Origin: Chryseobacterium gleum
Lineage (GTDB): Bacteria > Bacteroidota > Bacteroidia > Flavobacteriales_D > Crocinitomicaceae
Direction: 5' to 3'
Length of the DNA stretch: 64,000 bases
Assembly: GCA_945882095.1 (NCBI GenBank)
Contig: CAMCWF010000005.1
Coordinates: forward strand, 1 to 64,000
Under the pieces are notes generated by a model. It worked only from the letters and a program-made list of their open reading frames with translations. It did not search any database and was not told where the DNA came from. The stretch's first letter is position 1; each line of letters begins with the position of its first letter. Below, one piece after another: positions 36,080 through 45,373 of this stretch. Both the position numbers and the translations under genes were made by a program.

Positions 36080-36916
36080 ATGAAAAGATCGAAACAACTA
36101 TTTTTTATCCTGCTGGTTACACAATGTTTTGCCTTGGCAGGACGGGGACAAACCGCGAAAACAACCGCATTCGAAAAAGGATCGATGTACTTTTATTGGG
36201 GATGGAACCGTTCCTATTATTCCCCCTCTACCCTTCATTTTATGGGAAACAATTACGATTTCACCCTGTATGATGTCGTAGCCGTTGACCGCCAATCTCC
36301 TTTCTCAGCCGACCTTTATTTGAATCCAAAAAGAATGACCATTCCGCAATACAATTTTAGGATAGGTTATTATTTCAAAAATGACTTGCAGATTTCCTTC
36401 GGTGTCGACCACATGAAATACGTAATGTTGCACGACCAACCCACCACAATGAACGGATACATTTACAACAGTGGAACTTCCTACGATGGGGTGTACAACG
36501 ACCAAGACTTTACAATTGCGCAAGATTTCTTGAAATTCGAACATACGGACGGACTGAATTACATTAATTCCGAATTGCGAAAATCCATTTCTCTTTATTC
36601 AAGAAAATACTTTCAAACCACTTTCTTATTTGGTGGAGGTTTGGGAATGATGCTTCCAAAAACCAACACAACACTGTTAAACAATCCACGCTATGACGCT
36701 TTTCACATTTCTGGTTATGGTGTAGATGGATTGGCTGCTTTGCAATTGAATTTCTTCAAATACTTTTTCATTCAGGGAGAATGTAAGGTTGGGTTCATCC
36801 ATATGCCTGACATCCGTACCACCATGAATGCAAGTGACAAGGCATCCCAGATGTTTATCTACAATCAATTCAATGTGAATTTCGGGGCGCAGTTTCCGGT
36901 AACTAAAAAAAAGTAG
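36080..36916 (+). CDS. predicted outer-membrane beta-barrel protein, unknown
   Basis: The 278-residue product has a signal peptide ending GRGQTAK. The rest alternates hydrophobic and polar residues as in outer-membrane barrels (YNFRIGYYFKNDLQISFGVDH, FFIQGECKVGFIH, NQFNVNFGAQF). The last strand ends close to the C-terminus. I recognise no functional motif. It is divergent from the CAP gene. Confidence 0.6.
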   Translation: MKRSKQLFFILLVTQCFALAGRGQTAKTTAFEKGSMYFYWGWNRSYYSPSTLHFMGNNYDFTLYDVVAVDRQSPFSADLYLNPKRMTIPQYNFRIGYYFKNDLQISFGVDHMKYVMLHDQPTTMNGYIYNSGTSYDGVYNDQDFTIAQDFLKFEHTDGLNYINSELRKSISLYSRKYFQTTFLFGGGLGMMLPKTNTTLLNNPRYDAFHISGYGVDGLAALQLNFFKYFFIQGECKVGFIHMPDIRTTMNASDKASQMFIYNQFNVNFGAQFPVTKKK

Positions 36917-36931
36917 GTTAAACGAAGGCGC

Positions 36932-38512
36932 TTATTTCCCCTCTTCGATAAAAACATGAATCTCTTCATTGAGTGGATCCAATCCCTCTTTAAGTTGGCT
37001 CAATAAATTTCGCCAGTTCCCATCGGGACAAAAATGCAGGAGGTTTTGATGTCTTTCCTGGGGGATTCCATTCGGATACAATTGAAGGTGTAATTTTTCC
37101 AAACGACGTATTTCTTGCTCAAATTTCTGCTTGTGCTGACGTTGCCATTTCAATTTATAGGCATCCAAATTCGCATTTAGTTTCGAAATCTCTGCGCCCA
37201 CCCACTTATGAGCATCGTTCCCCATTCCTTCCACACCTTGGGTTAACACCTCAACGAGCGAAATTGCTTTTTGATCTATGGAATGAAACAGTTCTTCTTG
37301 CGCACCATCCGACATCCGTACTTTTGACACCTGTTCTTCAAGTGGTGCAAATGCATCGTGTAACGCGCCTGACGAAATCCAAGATTGCTTCACAATGAAA
37401 GCGCTGATTCTCGTCTGCAAAATGGGAAAAGCCATACCAAATGACTCAAAACTTGACTTCAACTGTGTCCAATAAGCCAACTCTCCTCCTCCACCCACAT
37501 AACACACGTTTGGCAAAACAAACTCTTGATAGATGGGTCGCAACAATGCATTCGGGGAAAAGGACTCAGGATGCTCATGGAGTTTTGTTCGCAGTTCTTC
37601 TTCCGACATACGTTCCTCTCCCAACTTAAACTGGTTTCCAACTCCCTCTACCCGTTGTCGATTTCCAAGGGAAAGGTGGAATACGTTGATGGGGCGTACA
37701 AAAACCTGAGGTTTCTTGTGAAAAGCAGCAAGTCGCGTATTGGTTTCGGATACTTTAGCAGCCAAAGTTCTTTCGGTTAACTCCTTTTCAAACAGGGGAA
37801 TGGCTTCTTTTTTAAGGGTTGGATTGTCAGCGTCCAATACCACAAGTCCAAAAGTTCCAAACATGCGATTGACCCATTTAAAAACATGTTGACCGTATGA
37901 ATCTCCCTCCGAGAGGTTAAACAATTCCTTGAGGTCATCTTGTAATTCAGACCTAAACAAGTCAAACACTGTCTGATAAACGGCACCTAACCCATCGATT
38001 GAAAAACGTCCTACAGCACCACTTTCCGAGGAATCCCAAGTGAAGCTTTGCTGGAAAACATTGGATGTTTTTATCTCATCAAAATCATGGTCTTCGGATG
38101 CCATCCAAAACAAGGGGACATAATGAATTTCCTGTTGCCGCGCATTCAGTAATTCACACAGGTTAAGCACATGAAGAATTTTATAAACGAAAAACATCGG
38201 TCCTGAAATCAGAGTCAGCTGGTGCCCGGTTGTGATGGTAACGGCATTCTCGCTTTGAAGGGACTGAAGGTTCTGGGCTACCTTTGGATCGATGTCAACA
38301 CCTTGATATTGCGCTTGTAACGTTTCACTCAAAAGGGTTCTTTGATGGGCTGCAAAGGTTTGCAATCTTTCCTTGGCTTGAAGCTGTACGTTTTCCACTG
38401 AAAAATCTCTTCCTAGGAATTCGTCTTTAAAATCTTGTGATTCATTTTCAAGGAGGGGCGGGAAACCAGGTATTAACGCTCTTTGAATACCCACTCGGGT
38501 TAAGGATTTCAT
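36932..38512 (-). CDS. bshC: bacillithiol biosynthesis cysteine-adding enzyme BshC
   Basis: The 526-residue product matches BshC, which adds cysteine to glucosaminyl-malate in the last step of bacillithiol synthesis. Marks are ENAVTITTGHQLTLISGPMFFVYKILHVL, PLFWMASEDHDFDEIKT, and VCYVGGGGELAYWTQLKSSFESFGMAFPIL. A long coiled-coil region lies near 425-480. Length is normal. The first four bases overlap the end of the upstream ABC transporter gene (ATGA). BshA and BshB are not in the window. Confidence 0.93.
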   Translation of the reverse strand: MKSLTRVGIQRALIPGFPPLLENESQDFKDEFLGRDFSVENVQLQAKERLQTFAAHQRTLLSETLQAQYQGVDIDPKVAQNLQSLQSENAVTITTGHQLTLISGPMFFVYKILHVLNLCELLNARQQEIHYVPLFWMASEDHDFDEIKTSNVFQQSFTWDSSESGAVGRFSIDGLGAVYQTVFDLFRSELQDDLKELFNLSEGDSYGQHVFKWVNRMFGTFGLVVLDADNPTLKKEAIPLFEKELTERTLAAKVSETNTRLAAFHKKPQVFVRPINVFHLSLGNRQRVEGVGNQFKLGEERMSEEELRTKLHEHPESFSPNALLRPIYQEFVLPNVCYVGGGGELAYWTQLKSSFESFGMAFPILQTRISAFIVKQSWISSGALHDAFAPLEEQVSKVRMSDGAQEELFHSIDQKAISLVEVLTQGVEGMGNDAHKWVGAEISKLNANLDAYKLKWQRQHKQKFEQEIRRLEKLHLQLYPNGIPQERHQNLLHFCPDGNWRNLLSQLKEGLDPLNEEIHVFIEEGK

Positions 38513-40326
38513 CCTTCAGCTAATCTTTGAAGGTTTACAAAATTGGCATAGGCTCCATTCATGGCAATCAGGGAATCGTGGGTTCCTTCTTCTAATACTT
38601 TACCGTCTTGTATGACGATGATTTTATCTGCTTTTCGAACGGTGGAGAGACGGTGTGCAATGACCACTGAAGTTCGGTTCATCATCAATGTATCGAGGGC
38701 ATCTTGTACCAGTTTTTCAGACTCTGAATCCAACGCTGAAGTCGCCTCGTCCAGGATCAAGAAGGTTGGGTTTTTTAGAATTGCGCGGGCAATGGCGATT
38801 CGTTGTTTTTGTCCGCCAGAAAGTTGGATGCCACGGTCACCTACTTGTGTATTCATCCCTTCGGGGAATCCGTGAATAAAATCCCAAGCATTGGCAGATT
38901 TTGCTGCGTTAAACACCTCTTCATCCGAAGCATCTGTCTTTCCAAAGCGTATGTTTTCGAGGATGGTGCCTGCGAAAAGGATAACTTCTTGGGGTACAAT
39001 GGCAATTTGCGACCTGAGGTGCGTCAGTTCCATTTCGGTACTTTCGACATTGTCGAAAAGGATTTTACCTTTCGACGGATTGTAAAAACGTAATATCAGA
39101 TTGGTAATGGTTGATTTACCTGCCCCACTCGATCCAACGATGGCCAAAGTTTGGTCTTTTTCAATTTTAAAATTAATTCCATCTAATACTTGTACATCGG
39201 CCCGTTGTGGATATTCAAAGCTGACGTTTTCAAATGCTAAGGAACCGTTCAAGGTTGGCGTTTGGGTTCCTTTTTGGGTTTCTGGTTCTGTTGCGGTTTG
39301 AATGATGTCTACCAAGCTTTCTGTAGCACCGATGGCTTTTTGAATACTGGCATACAAATCAGGAAGGGAACCTACGGAAGCTCCCATCAAAATGGTAAAC
39401 AAGATAAACTGGTAAAACCCTTCTTTAGCCAAAGTGGGATGGGGTCCTTGTGTCATGAGCATCCCTTGCCAAACGATAAAGACAATGGCACCAAAGAGAC
39501 AGAAGATGATAAAGGACACGAAAAAACCTCTCCAAATCCCACTTTTCACATTGAGGTCTCTTAGGTATTGCGTATTCTTTTTGAATTTTAGGAGGTTAAA
39601 CATTTCATTGGTATAGGCTTTCACGTTTGCGATTCCTGTCAATGCTTCTTCCACAATGGAATTGGACTCTGCTGTAAAATTCTGCGCATCCTTGCTTAGT
39701 TTGCGAATGTATCGGCCAAAAAATACCGCGATGATGGCCATTACGGGTACGGTTCCCAGCATGATGAGGGATAGTTTCCATGAAATAAAAACCAGAAATA
39801 CGATTCCTCCTGTCACAATAACAATTTGGCGAAAAAACTCAGCGATGGTCGTTCGCATGGTTTCTTGAATTTGCGTAATATCTGATGAAACCCTTGAGGT
39901 CAATGCACCTACTTTATTGGTGTTAAAGAAATCCATGGGCATGAAAATCATTCGCTGAAAAGCATCGTTACGGATGTCTCGCAATGCGTTTTCGGTAACG
40001 TTATTAAAAAGGACTACGCGAAAAAAGGAGAACAGGGATTGAACCCCAAAAAGGATGAACAGCGCAATCGCGATGGAAGTAACTGAATTGTTCGCAAAAG
40101 CAGTGGAAGCACTTGACATTGGACCTGCCTTTGGATCTGTTCCCAACAGGGAGCCCATGAGGTAAGGAAACAACAAGCCCGCTGAAGTGGATAGGACCAA
40201 GAAAATCCAACCTATGAAATAGGTAAAACCGTAGGGTTTGATGTATTTTGCCAACAACCAAGCTTTTTTCCAGCTGTCTTTGGTTAGCTTCACTTTTTCG
40301 GTAGGTTCCTGTCGTTTTTTAGCCAT
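38509..40326 (-). CDS. ABC exporter half-transporter (permease-ATPase fusion)
   Basis: The 605-residue product has an N-terminal six-helix ABC membrane domain and a C-terminal nucleotide-binding domain. The latter shows Walker A GSSGAGKST, Q-loop FVPQEV-type region IVPQEVILFAG, signature LSGGQKQR and Walker B FLILDEATSALD, with switch His in VIAHRLSTV. It works as a dimer; lipid, peptide or drug export is possible. The start at 40326 is preferred to upstream in-frame codons because a basic segment precedes the first helix there. It is translationally coupled to bshC. Confidence 0.9.
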   Translation of the reverse strand: MAKKRQEPTEKVKLTKDSWKKAWLLAKYIKPYGFTYFIGWIFLVLSTSAGLLFPYLMGSLLGTDPKAGPMSSASTAFANNSVTSIAIALFILFGVQSLFSFFRVVLFNNVTENALRDIRNDAFQRMIFMPMDFFNTNKVGALTSRVSSDITQIQETMRTTIAEFFRQIVIVTGGIVFLVFISWKLSLIMLGTVPVMAIIAVFFGRYIRKLSKDAQNFTAESNSIVEEALTGIANVKAYTNEMFNLLKFKKNTQYLRDLNVKSGIWRGFFVSFIIFCLFGAIVFIVWQGMLMTQGPHPTLAKEGFYQFILFTILMGASVGSLPDLYASIQKAIGATESLVDIIQTATEPETQKGTQTPTLNGSLAFENVSFEYPQRADVQVLDGINFKIEKDQTLAIVGSSGAGKSTITNLILRFYNPSKGKILFDNVESTEMELTHLRSQIAIVPQEVILFAGTILENIRFGKTDASDEEVFNAAKSANAWDFIHGFPEGMNTQVGDRGIQLSGGQKQRIAIARAILKNPTFLILDEATSALDSESEKLVQDALDTLMMNRTSVVIAHRLSTVRKADKIIVIQDGKVLEEGTHDSLIAMNGAYANFVNLQRLAEG

Positions 40327-40396
40327 AATGTATTCTGTGCAAAAATACATAGCTTTGTTGAAGCGTGGGATTTTTTATTTTTTTTTCTCAAAAGAA

Positions 40397-40426
40397 TTTG
40401 AAATATTTAAAAAAGCCCTATCTTTG
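40397..40426 (+). promoter_or_regulatory. near-consensus Bacteroidota promoter of rpmH
   Basis: TTTG (-33 element, 40397-40400), an 18-base spacer, then TATCTTTG (-7 element, 40419-40426). Both match the Bacteroidota sigma-A consensus TTTG / TANNTTTG. The start codon lies 34 bases downstream. Confidence 0.8.
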
Positions 40427-40460
40427 CAAACCGAAATCAGGAGCTATAAAGTAAACTACG

Positions 40461-40619
40461 ATGAAAAGAACCTTTCAACCGTCACAAAGAAAAAGAAGAA
40501 ACAAACATGGTTTCCGCAGCCGTATGGCAACCAAAAACGGTCGCCGTTTATTGGCAGCAAGAAGAAGAAAAGGCAGAAAGAAACTTACGGTTTCTGATGA
40601 GCCACTGCACAAAAGATAG
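40461..40619 (+). CDS. rpmH: 50S ribosomal protein L34
   Basis: The 52-residue product is typical L34: [19 protein letters not shown], then [21 protein letters not shown] and a short acidic-polar tail. L34 is a very basic late-assembling protein of the large subunit. The gene has its own consensus promoter and a terminator directly after it. No rnpA or dnaA lies next to it here, unlike in many other phyla. Confidence 0.97.
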   Translation: MKRTFQPSQRKRRNKHGFRSRMATKNGRRLLAARRRKGRKKLTVSDEPLHKR

Positions 40620-40638
40620 TTTTTATCACAACGATACC

Positions 40639-40667
40639 ATCCTGCCCCTTCGGCAGGATTTTTTTTT
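40639..40667 (+). terminator. rho-independent terminator of rpmH
   Basis: ATCCTGCC-CCTTC-GGCAGGAT followed by a T-run. An eight-base perfect stem 20 bases after the rpmH stop. Confidence 0.92.
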
Positions 40668-40777
40668 GCCCTAAACTTTTTTACTGGAAAAATTCTGAAG
40701 TGATTTTGAGAAAAGTCCCGAGGAAAAGTGTGGTGTGAATACAAATGGATGAGACGGAAGATATTACTTACCCTCCC

Positions 40778-41413
40778 CTACTTCCCTTTCTGGTACGCGT
40801 CATGCAGTCCTTCGCCACGCAAAATCATGGGCATGCACTTTTCGATGCGGGAGGTGCGTGTTGTGGGTTGTTTGGGCTGCGAAAAATGCAAAAGATACGC
40901 CCGTTGTCTTCCTGGTGTCAAACCATAAAATGCATCTTTGAAAGTGGGGTCCTGTTCAAAGGCTAAAAGCAATTCATCCACCACCGGGTCTGCTTCGGTT
41001 CGTTTCGCTACTTTTTTCCCGGCTTTTTCCAGGTCAATTGCTTCGAGAATGAAGGCCTTGGTTACATCGCGCTGGAGAAAAAAATCCGCTACGGTCGTAA
41101 AGCGAAGTTGGCGTCCCGCCGTTACATTTTCCGTTTGTCGATGCAAGCGATTCTGTGGATCGGTTAACAAGGAACCCTTCATGAACATGATGCTTGCAAA
41201 TTCCATAAACGCATGAATCATGAGTACATTTTTACCATTTACCGTGTAACAGGGTACCGACCATTTTAATTCTTCGGTTAAGTTGCACTCCAATGCCAAT
41301 TCGCGCATCGCTACCAAAATTTCTTGCCATCGGTGAACGGTACAATTTGGTGTCCCACCCTTGCTGCATCGCCCACATCCTTCGGCGAGATACAAATCTA
41401 TTTTCTCATTCAT
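40778..41413 (-). CDS. YdeI/DUF1801-type protein
   Basis: The 211-residue product has an N-terminal DUF1801-like fold (CTVHRWQEILVAMRELALECNLTEELKWSVPCYTVNGKNVLMIHAFMEFASIMFMKG). The C-terminal YdeI/OmpD-associated segment reads VVDELLLAFEQDPTFKDAFYGLTPGRQRAYLLHFSQPKQPTTRTSRIEKC. Function is not established. It overlaps the end of cysN by four bases (ATGA), so it is translated from the cysDN transcript. A CGRC-type Cys pair lies near the N-terminus (Cys13, Cys16). Confidence 0.85.
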   Translation of the reverse strand: MNEKIDLYLAEGCGRCSKGGTPNCTVHRWQEILVAMRELALECNLTEELKWSVPCYTVNGKNVLMIHAFMEFASIMFMKGSLLTDPQNRLHRQTENVTAGRQLRFTTVADFFLQRDVTKAFILEAIDLEKAGKKVAKRTEADPVVDELLLAFEQDPTFKDAFYGLTPGRQRAYLLHFSQPKQPTTRTSRIEKCMPMILRGEGLHDAYQKGK

Positions 41414-42582
41414 TTTAGCTCATTTTTAAGCATTCCTGCAGCAACCGTCGAAAATGTATCTAGGTCATAGAGTATGAATCGCTCCCTCTTTTTTGCCAAG
41501 GTATGTTCAAAGCAACACCTTTCCTTTTCAAGGTGTAAATCAACCTCCACCATGTCATTGATTTCAATTTGCGCCTGCTTCCAATCTACGTGAACGGTTG
41601 TTTCAAAACTTCCCAATATCAAACCAAAGGTGTTTTTTGATTCATTTCTTCCCTCAGACATCCAACAAACCACTGCAAGAAAATCCCGCGCAACGATGGG
41701 ACATGAATCCGCGTAGATTCGATCTCCTTTTTGAAATACAGGCATGCCATCCATGGAGAAAACTACTTGTTCCCCTTCTTTCATCGTTTCGGCAGCGATT
41801 CCATGCACATTCAAAGATTGCAGACGTGGAAGCGCTATCTCTTTGTGAAAAAGAGAATGTTGAGGATCGTAGGTACCGGAAACCACATTGGCAAAAACAT
41901 AATTTTCCTTGACGCCTTGAATTTCCAAAACCAAATTTTCAGAAGAAAAATCCAACGGAATTTCAACCGCTTCAATCGTCTCGAGTAAAGCCCCTCCTTT
42001 GTACCAATCCATTTTTACACTAGGGTGTACGATGTTGTCTCCATCGAGGGCGCAGACCGGAATAAAATCCACTTTGGGTAAATGCGGGAAAGGTTGTAGA
42101 GCCGACAATAGGTCTTGTTGACATTGAATAAAACCAGACTCCTGAAAATCCACTTTATCCATTTTGTTAATTGCAAAGATGACATAAGGCATTCCAAGGA
42201 TGGCAACAATTTCGATGTGTTTTAATGTTTGGGAGGTAATCCCCTGTGTTACATCGACCAACACGATGGCTATTTGACAATTAGAAGCGCCGGTGAACAT
42301 GTTTCGCGTATATTCTTTATGCCCTGGGGTATCTAACAGGATGAATTTCTTACGCTTGGTCGTAAAATATTTATACGCCACATCAATGGTAATCCCCAAA
42401 TCTCTTTCTGCACGCAAGCCATCCGTAAGCAGGGCTAAATCCAAAACATCCGACGCATTTAACGCCGTAAGCTGTTGCAAAATGTCGGTGGAAATGGCAC
42501 TGCTATCCAAGAGCAACCTTCCGATGAGCGTACTTTTCCCATCGTTGACACTGCCTGCTGTAAATACCCTTGCTATTTCCAT
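41410..42582 (-). CDS. cysN: sulfate adenylyltransferase subunit 1 (GTPase)
   Basis: The 390-residue product is an EF-Tu-like GTPase that drives ATP sulfurylase. GTPase motifs are GSVNDGKST (10-18), DTPGH (about 85-89) and NKMD (about 140-143), followed by two beta-barrel domains. It is shorter than the about 470 residues of E. coli CysN and has no CysC (APS kinase) fusion. It overlaps cysD by one base. The pair activates sulfate to APS; the later steps are encoded elsewhere. Confidence 0.93.
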   Translation of the reverse strand: MEIARVFTAGSVNDGKSTLIGRLLLDSSAISTDILQQLTALNASDVLDLALLTDGLRAERDLGITIDVAYKYFTTKRKKFILLDTPGHKEYTRNMFTGASNCQIAIVLVDVTQGITSQTLKHIEIVAILGMPYVIFAINKMDKVDFQESGFIQCQQDLLSALQPFPHLPKVDFIPVCALDGDNIVHPSVKMDWYKGGALLETIEAVEIPLDFSSENLVLEIQGVKENYVFANVVSGTYDPQHSLFHKEIALPRLQSLNVHGIAAETMKEGEQVVFSMDGMPVFQKGDRIYADSCPIVARDFLAVVCWMSEGRNESKNTFGLILGSFETTVHVDWKQAQIEINDMVEVDLHLEKERCCFEHTLAKKRERFILYDLDTFSTVAAGMLKNELK

Positions 42583-43478
42583 TAAAAGTAACCTTGTCGT
42601 TTTCTGTCTTCCATGCCTGATTGGCTGATTCTGTCGTCAAGTCTTGTTGCCCCGCGTTCAGATATTTTCGACACTTCCAATTCATTAATCACTTCTTCCA
42701 CGGTGGTTGCGTTGCTGGCAATGGCAGCGGTACACGTCATGTCACCGATGGTCCGGAAACGCACGCGACACTCCACCAATTCATCTCCAGACTCCAATCG
42801 CATGTAGGGATTAAATGCCATCAAAGCGCCAACTGGCAATTTCAAACACAATCTTTCATGCGCAAAATACAGGGAAGGAAGTTCGATTTTTTCTTGAAGA
42901 ATGTAATTCCACACGTCGAGTTCTGTCCAATTGGAAAGCGGGAATACGCGTACATTTTCCCCCGGATGAATTTTTCCATTCAAGAGGTTCCAAGGTTCAG
43001 GTCTTTGTTGAATCGGGTTCCACTCCCCTTGGTCATTTCGGAAAGAAAAGATCCTTTCTTTTGCCCTTGCTTTTTCCTCATCTCGGCGTGCGCCTCCCAT
43101 GCAGGCGTCTATTCCCAAAGCATTTATCGCATCGAGTAAAGCAACAGACTGCAAGGCATTTCGGGAGGGAAATTTTCCTTTCGCATCCGGGATTTTGTGG
43201 TTTCTTATGGAATCTATGACCGATTGCACATGGCAATTCAGTTTGTATTTTTCGACAAATTCATCGCGGAACACCAAGGTTTCAGCGAAGTTATGCCCAG
43301 TATCCACATGCAACAGTTTGAAAGGAACGGGCAATGGATAAAAAGCTTTCATAGCGAGGTGCACTAAGCAGATGCTGTCTTTTCCGCCGCTAAAAAGCAG
43401 GTAAGGATTTTGAAACTGGAAGGCTGCACTTCGCAGGATGGAAATGGCCTCAGATTCCAATTCTTTTAAATAATCCAT
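42582..43478 (-). CDS. cysD: sulfate adenylyltransferase subunit 2
   Basis: The 298-residue product is the catalytic ATP sulfurylase subunit. The PP-loop FSGGKDSICLVHLA lies at about 29-42, with LLHVDTGHNFAETLVFRDEFV following. The C-terminus GRISQSGMEDRKRQGYF-type end reads DDRISQSGMEDRKRQGYF. The start is placed at the ATG at 43478, giving MDYLKELESEAI as in other CysD proteins; a TTG two codons upstream is less likely because it lies in the promoter. Confidence 0.95.
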   Translation of the reverse strand: MDYLKELESEAISILRSAAFQFQNPYLLFSGGKDSICLVHLAMKAFYPLPVPFKLLHVDTGHNFAETLVFRDEFVEKYKLNCHVQSVIDSIRNHKIPDAKGKFPSRNALQSVALLDAINALGIDACMGGARRDEEKARAKERIFSFRNDQGEWNPIQQRPEPWNLLNGKIHPGENVRVFPLSNWTELDVWNYILQEKIELPSLYFAHERLCLKLPVGALMAFNPYMRLESGDELVECRVRFRTIGDMTCTAAIASNATTVEEVINELEVSKISERGATRLDDRISQSGMEDRKRQGYF

Positions 43479-43481
43479 TTT

Positions 43482-43489
43482 CAAAGGTA
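43482..43489 (-). promoter_or_regulatory. -7 box abutting the cysD start codon
   Basis: On the minus strand TACCTTTG fits TANNTTTG exactly and ends three bases before the ATG. Transcription would start at about the A of the ATG, giving a leaderless mRNA. No good -33 element seen. Confidence 0.5.
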
Positions 43490-43548
43490 TAACATTGAAA
43501 CAACGAACCTATTGATTAAGCAAAATGTAGATGCTTAAAAGGAGAAAA

Positions 43549-45159
43549 TTAATGGACCAAAGTAGGTGCGGCAGCTAAAATCTCGGCGTGGGTGCCTTCT
43601 TCAAATTTCTTGAAATTGTCAACAAATTTCTTGGCTAAATTTTCCGAAGTAGCGTCATAAGCTTCTTTATCTGACCATGTATTTCGTGGATTCAGAATTT
43701 CTGAAGGGACGTTTTCACAGGTTGCAGGGAAGGACAGATTGAATACTGGAAGGGTTTCAAATGCAACGTCATCAAGTTTACCTTCCAACGCGGCAGTAAT
43801 CATTGCACGTGTGTAAGAAAGTTTCATTCTTTGTCCAACGCCATAAGAGCCGCCAGACCAACCTGTATTGATCAACCAAACTTTGATATCGGTTCCATTG
43901 AGTTTATCACCCAATAATTTTGCGTAGGTCGCGGGATGCAAGGGAAGAAACGCCGCTCCAAATCCTGCTGAAAAGGTAGTGGTAGGCTCGGTAATTCCCA
44001 CCTCTGTTCCTGCTACTTTGGCTGTGTAACCTGACATAAAGTGGTACATGGCTTGTTCGTTTGTCAACCTAGAAATTGGAGGCAATACGCCGAATGCATC
44101 TGCCGTTAGGAAAAAGATGTTTTTTGGCGAAGTACCCAAGGATGGATTTGCTGCATTGTCGATGTGGTAAATGGGATACGAAACACGGGTGTTTTCTGTA
44201 ATGGAACCATCTTCATAGTTTGGAACGTTGGAATTTTCGACAAACCCAATGTTTTCTAAAAGCGCACCTGTTTTGATGGCATGAAAAATTTGAGGTTCTT
44301 TCTCTTCGGAGAGGTCTATGGTTTTTGCATAGCATCCACCTTCAAAATTAAATACTTCGTTGGCTGACCATCCGTGTTCATCATCACCAATCAACATGCG
44401 ATTCGGGTCAGAGGAAAGCGTCGTTTTTCCAGTTCCGGAAAGTCCAAAAAAGATGGCTGTATCTCCTGCTTTTCCAATGTTTGCGGAACAGTGCATGGAC
44501 AATACATTTTTTTGATGGGGAAGAATAAAGTTAAGTGCTGAAAAGATTCCTTTTTTAATCTCTCCGGTGTACCCTGTCCCACCAATGATGATCATTTTTC
44601 GGGTAAAGTTCAAAATCGCAAAATTTGATTGACGCGTACCGTCACGCTCGGGATCTGCTAAGAAACCAGGTAGACAGACGACATGCCACTCGGGCGCAAA
44701 ATCTTGAATTTCCGAAGCTTCGGGTCTAAGGAACATGTTGTAGGCAAACATATTTGACCATGGGTACTCAGCGACCACACGCAAATTCATCTTGTACGTA
44801 GGTGAAGCACATGCATAAGCATCTCTGATGAACAATTCTTTTCCTGCTGCATATTCCATCATTCTATCCAACAAAGCATCAAATTTTTCTGGAGAAAAGG
44901 GAATGTTTACATTTCCCCACCAAACTGCCTCTTCGGTAATTTCATCCTTCACAATGAAACGGTCTTTCGGAGATCTACCTGTAAAAGCGCCTGTGTTTAT
45001 CGCCAACGCGCCGAGGTTCGTTTCTGTTCCTTGGTTTCGCTCTAACGTAGCTTTCGCCAATTCTTCAGGGGTTAAATTCCAGTATTCTGCAGCAACTCCT
45101 TGTAAACCAAGGCTCACTGTCAAATCAGAATTACTACCGTAGTTTCCAAATTTTGACAT
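43549..45159 (-). CDS. pckA: phosphoenolpyruvate carboxykinase (ATP)
   Basis: The 536-residue product converts oxaloacetate and ATP to PEP in gluconeogenesis. Marks are TGRSPKDRFIV, the kinase-1a loop FFGLSGTGKTTLS, DDEHGW and FFLTADAFGVLPPIS. The start at 45159 (MSKFGNYGSN) agrees with the family length; the open frame continues upstream through the promoter region but does not look coding there. It is divergent from the serine hydrolase gene. Confidence 0.95.
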   Translation of the reverse strand: MSKFGNYGSNSDLTVSLGLQGVAAEYWNLTPEELAKATLERNQGTETNLGALAINTGAFTGRSPKDRFIVKDEITEEAVWWGNVNIPFSPEKFDALLDRMMEYAAGKELFIRDAYACASPTYKMNLRVVAEYPWSNMFAYNMFLRPEASEIQDFAPEWHVVCLPGFLADPERDGTRQSNFAILNFTRKMIIIGGTGYTGEIKKGIFSALNFILPHQKNVLSMHCSANIGKAGDTAIFFGLSGTGKTTLSSDPNRMLIGDDEHGWSANEVFNFEGGCYAKTIDLSEEKEPQIFHAIKTGALLENIGFVENSNVPNYEDGSITENTRVSYPIYHIDNAANPSLGTSPKNIFFLTADAFGVLPPISRLTNEQAMYHFMSGYTAKVAGTEVGITEPTTTFSAGFGAAFLPLHPATYAKLLGDKLNGTDIKVWLINTGWSGGSYGVGQRMKLSYTRAMITAALEGKLDDVAFETLPVFNLSFPATCENVPSEILNPRNTWSDKEAYDATSENLAKKFVDNFKKFEEGTHAEILAAAPTLVH

Positions 45160-45183
45160 CTTAAATTGATTTGATATTGAGTA

Positions 45184-45191
45184 CAAAATTA
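45184..45191 (-). promoter_or_regulatory. candidate -7 box of pckA
   Basis: TAATTTTG on the minus strand, 25 bases upstream of the pckA ATG. It fits TANNTTTG; the -33 element is unclear. Confidence 0.45.
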
Positions 45192-45373
45192 AGATTTTAT
45201 TGGGGTCAATTTCACAAGTGCGCGTGGTTTTTACCAACAAGGACCCCGCTGAGGTGTTGAGAAAAAATATTGGGTGGTATTCATTTTTTTCTATTAACAC
45301 GCCATTTCCCCTATGAAAAAAGCAAATGAACGTTCGCATAATAACCTTGTGAATATTTGTAATTTCGCAGCAC

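Noticed and set aside
42621-43139. 172-codon open frame antisense to cysD
   Set aside because: Shadow of a conserved enzyme gene; the sense strand carries all motifs.
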